This document shows positions 12,953 through 13,498 of a stretch of DNA of 13,498 bases, piece by piece. How positions within the stretch are numbered: position 1 is the stretch's first letter; each line of letters starts with the position of its first letter. Source of the stretch: an uncultured Oscillospiraceae bacterium (lineage in GTDB: Bacteria > Bacillota > Clostridia > Oscillospirales > Oscillospiraceae); assembly GCA_947631805.1 (NCBI GenBank), contig CANRNA010000025.1, positions 1-13,498 on the forward strand. The letters run 5' to 3'. Made by a program: the position numbers and the translations under genes. Under the pieces are notes generated by a model, which was not told where the DNA came from, searched no databases, and saw only the letters and a program-made list of their open reading frames with translations.

Positions 12953-13498
12953 TCATTTCACGCGCTTTTTCCGCTCCCACAGCGCCGTTCCCAGGCACGA
13001 CGCGGCGGCCAGGGCCGACAGCGCCGCGCCGGAGATGAGCCCGGCGGGCACATAGCGCATGGCGATGGTGTGCTGTCCCGCCGAGACGGGAATGGCCATC
13101 AGGCAGCCCTGGACCTCCTCGGGCCGGACGGTCTGGCCGTCCAGCGTCACCCGCCAGGCTGTGTCGAAGGGCAGCGTGAGCACCAGAAGGCTGTCCCCCT
13201 CCCCGGTGGTGAACGAGCCGGTGAACCGGGACGGGGAGAGCTTTTCAAGCTCGCAGCCCCCGGCGGCCAGGGCGTCGTGATAGGCCGTCACGGCGGCGGC
13301 GTCCTCGGTGACGAACAGCGCCCCCTTCACGGTGATGTCCGCCCCGGTGCGGAGCCGGACGGTCACGGTCTCCCCGGCGGAAAACCCGCCCAGATACAGG
13401 CTGCCGTTCGTCTGGCCGTCCCCGTAGCGGCCCAGGTGCCGGTCGTTCACATACACATCCACGCCGGGATAGCCCTCGATGAATATCTGCCCGTACAG
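12953..13498 (-). CDS. YfhO-family membrane protein, C-terminal part (5' end off the right edge)
   Basis: The frame is open to the right edge, giving 181 visible residues; a GTG at 13462 is internal, since the frame continues upstream (LYGQIFIEGYPG). The visible part is an extracytoplasmic beta-rich domain with 'LVLTLPFDTAWRVTLDGQ' and 'GCLMAIPVSAGQHTIAMRYVP', then one membrane helix and a basic tail (ERKKRVK). This matches the C-terminus of YfhO-type proteins, large GT-C-like multi-spanning membrane proteins. In Bacillus and Staphylococcus, YfhO works with the GtrB-like enzyme CsbB to add GlcNAc to lipoteichoic acid, transferring the sugar from undecaprenyl phosphate outside the cell. The gene is in the same orientation as the GtrB-like gene 4 kb away but is not in its operon. 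The function here is family-based inference. Confidence 0.85.
   Translation of the reverse strand: MYGQIFIEGYPGVDVYVNDRHLGRYGDGQTNGSLYLGGFSAGETVTVRLRTGADITVKGALFVTEDAAAVTAYHDALAAGGCELEKLSPSRFTGSFTTGEGDSLLVLTLPFDTAWRVTLDGQTVRPEEVQGCLMAIPVSAGQHTIAMRYVPAGLISGAALSALAAASCLGTALWERKKRVK

Overview
The window looks like a chromosomal stretch from a high-GC, anaerobic Gram-positive gut clostridium (Oscillospiraceae-type). Grounds: most genes have strong GGAGG-type ribosome binding sites, promoters are sigma-A-like, hand-counted GC is about 67-77% in sampled gene segments, and a flavodiiron O2/NO reductase, a class B sortase, LicD and CDP-glycerol transferase enzymes and a YfhO-type protein occur together. 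No tRNA, rRNA, CRISPR array, integrase or transposase was seen, and there is no gene-free stretch longer than 300 bases.

Left part (1-3336, minus strand): one very large open frame with no stop from its ATG at 3336 to the left edge, at least 1112 codons. It encodes a secreted protein with a signal peptide, an acidic linker, an Ig-like domain and then about 870 residues of Cys/His-rich CxxC repeats. The long plus-strand open frames over it are antisense shadows. A 189-base AT-rich gap upstream holds candidate promoters and two inverted repeats.

Middle part (3526-9006, minus strand): a compact five-gene operon driven by a perfect consensus promoter (TTGACA-N17-TATAAT at 9039-9067). In order of transcription it encodes a membrane GtrB/CsbB-like polyprenyl-phosphate glycosyltransferase, a YdjC/ChbG-family amino-sugar deacetylase, a soluble GT2 glycosyltransferase, a fused GT32-type glycosyltransferase plus CDP-glycerol glycerophosphotransferase, and a LicD phosphotransferase. 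Genes overlap by 14 or 4 bases or lie about 10-15 bases apart. The set reads as a pathway for a surface glycan carrying phosphoglycerol or another phospho-substituent, and probably an amino sugar with a free amine.

Right part (9117-13498): a flavodiiron protein gene (minus strand) divergent from a small four-helix membrane protein gene (plus strand), a convergent DUF5655-type gene (minus strand), a class B sortase with a long disordered cytoplasmic tail (plus strand), and the 3' end of a YfhO-family membrane protein gene (minus strand) running off the right edge. Strong bidirectional hairpin terminators separate the convergent pairs.

The most interesting reading is that the GtrB-like enzyme, the overlapping deacetylase and possibly the nearby YfhO-like protein form an amino-sugar version of the CsbB/YfhO glycosylation route, resembling the FlmF2/NaxD pair of Francisella.
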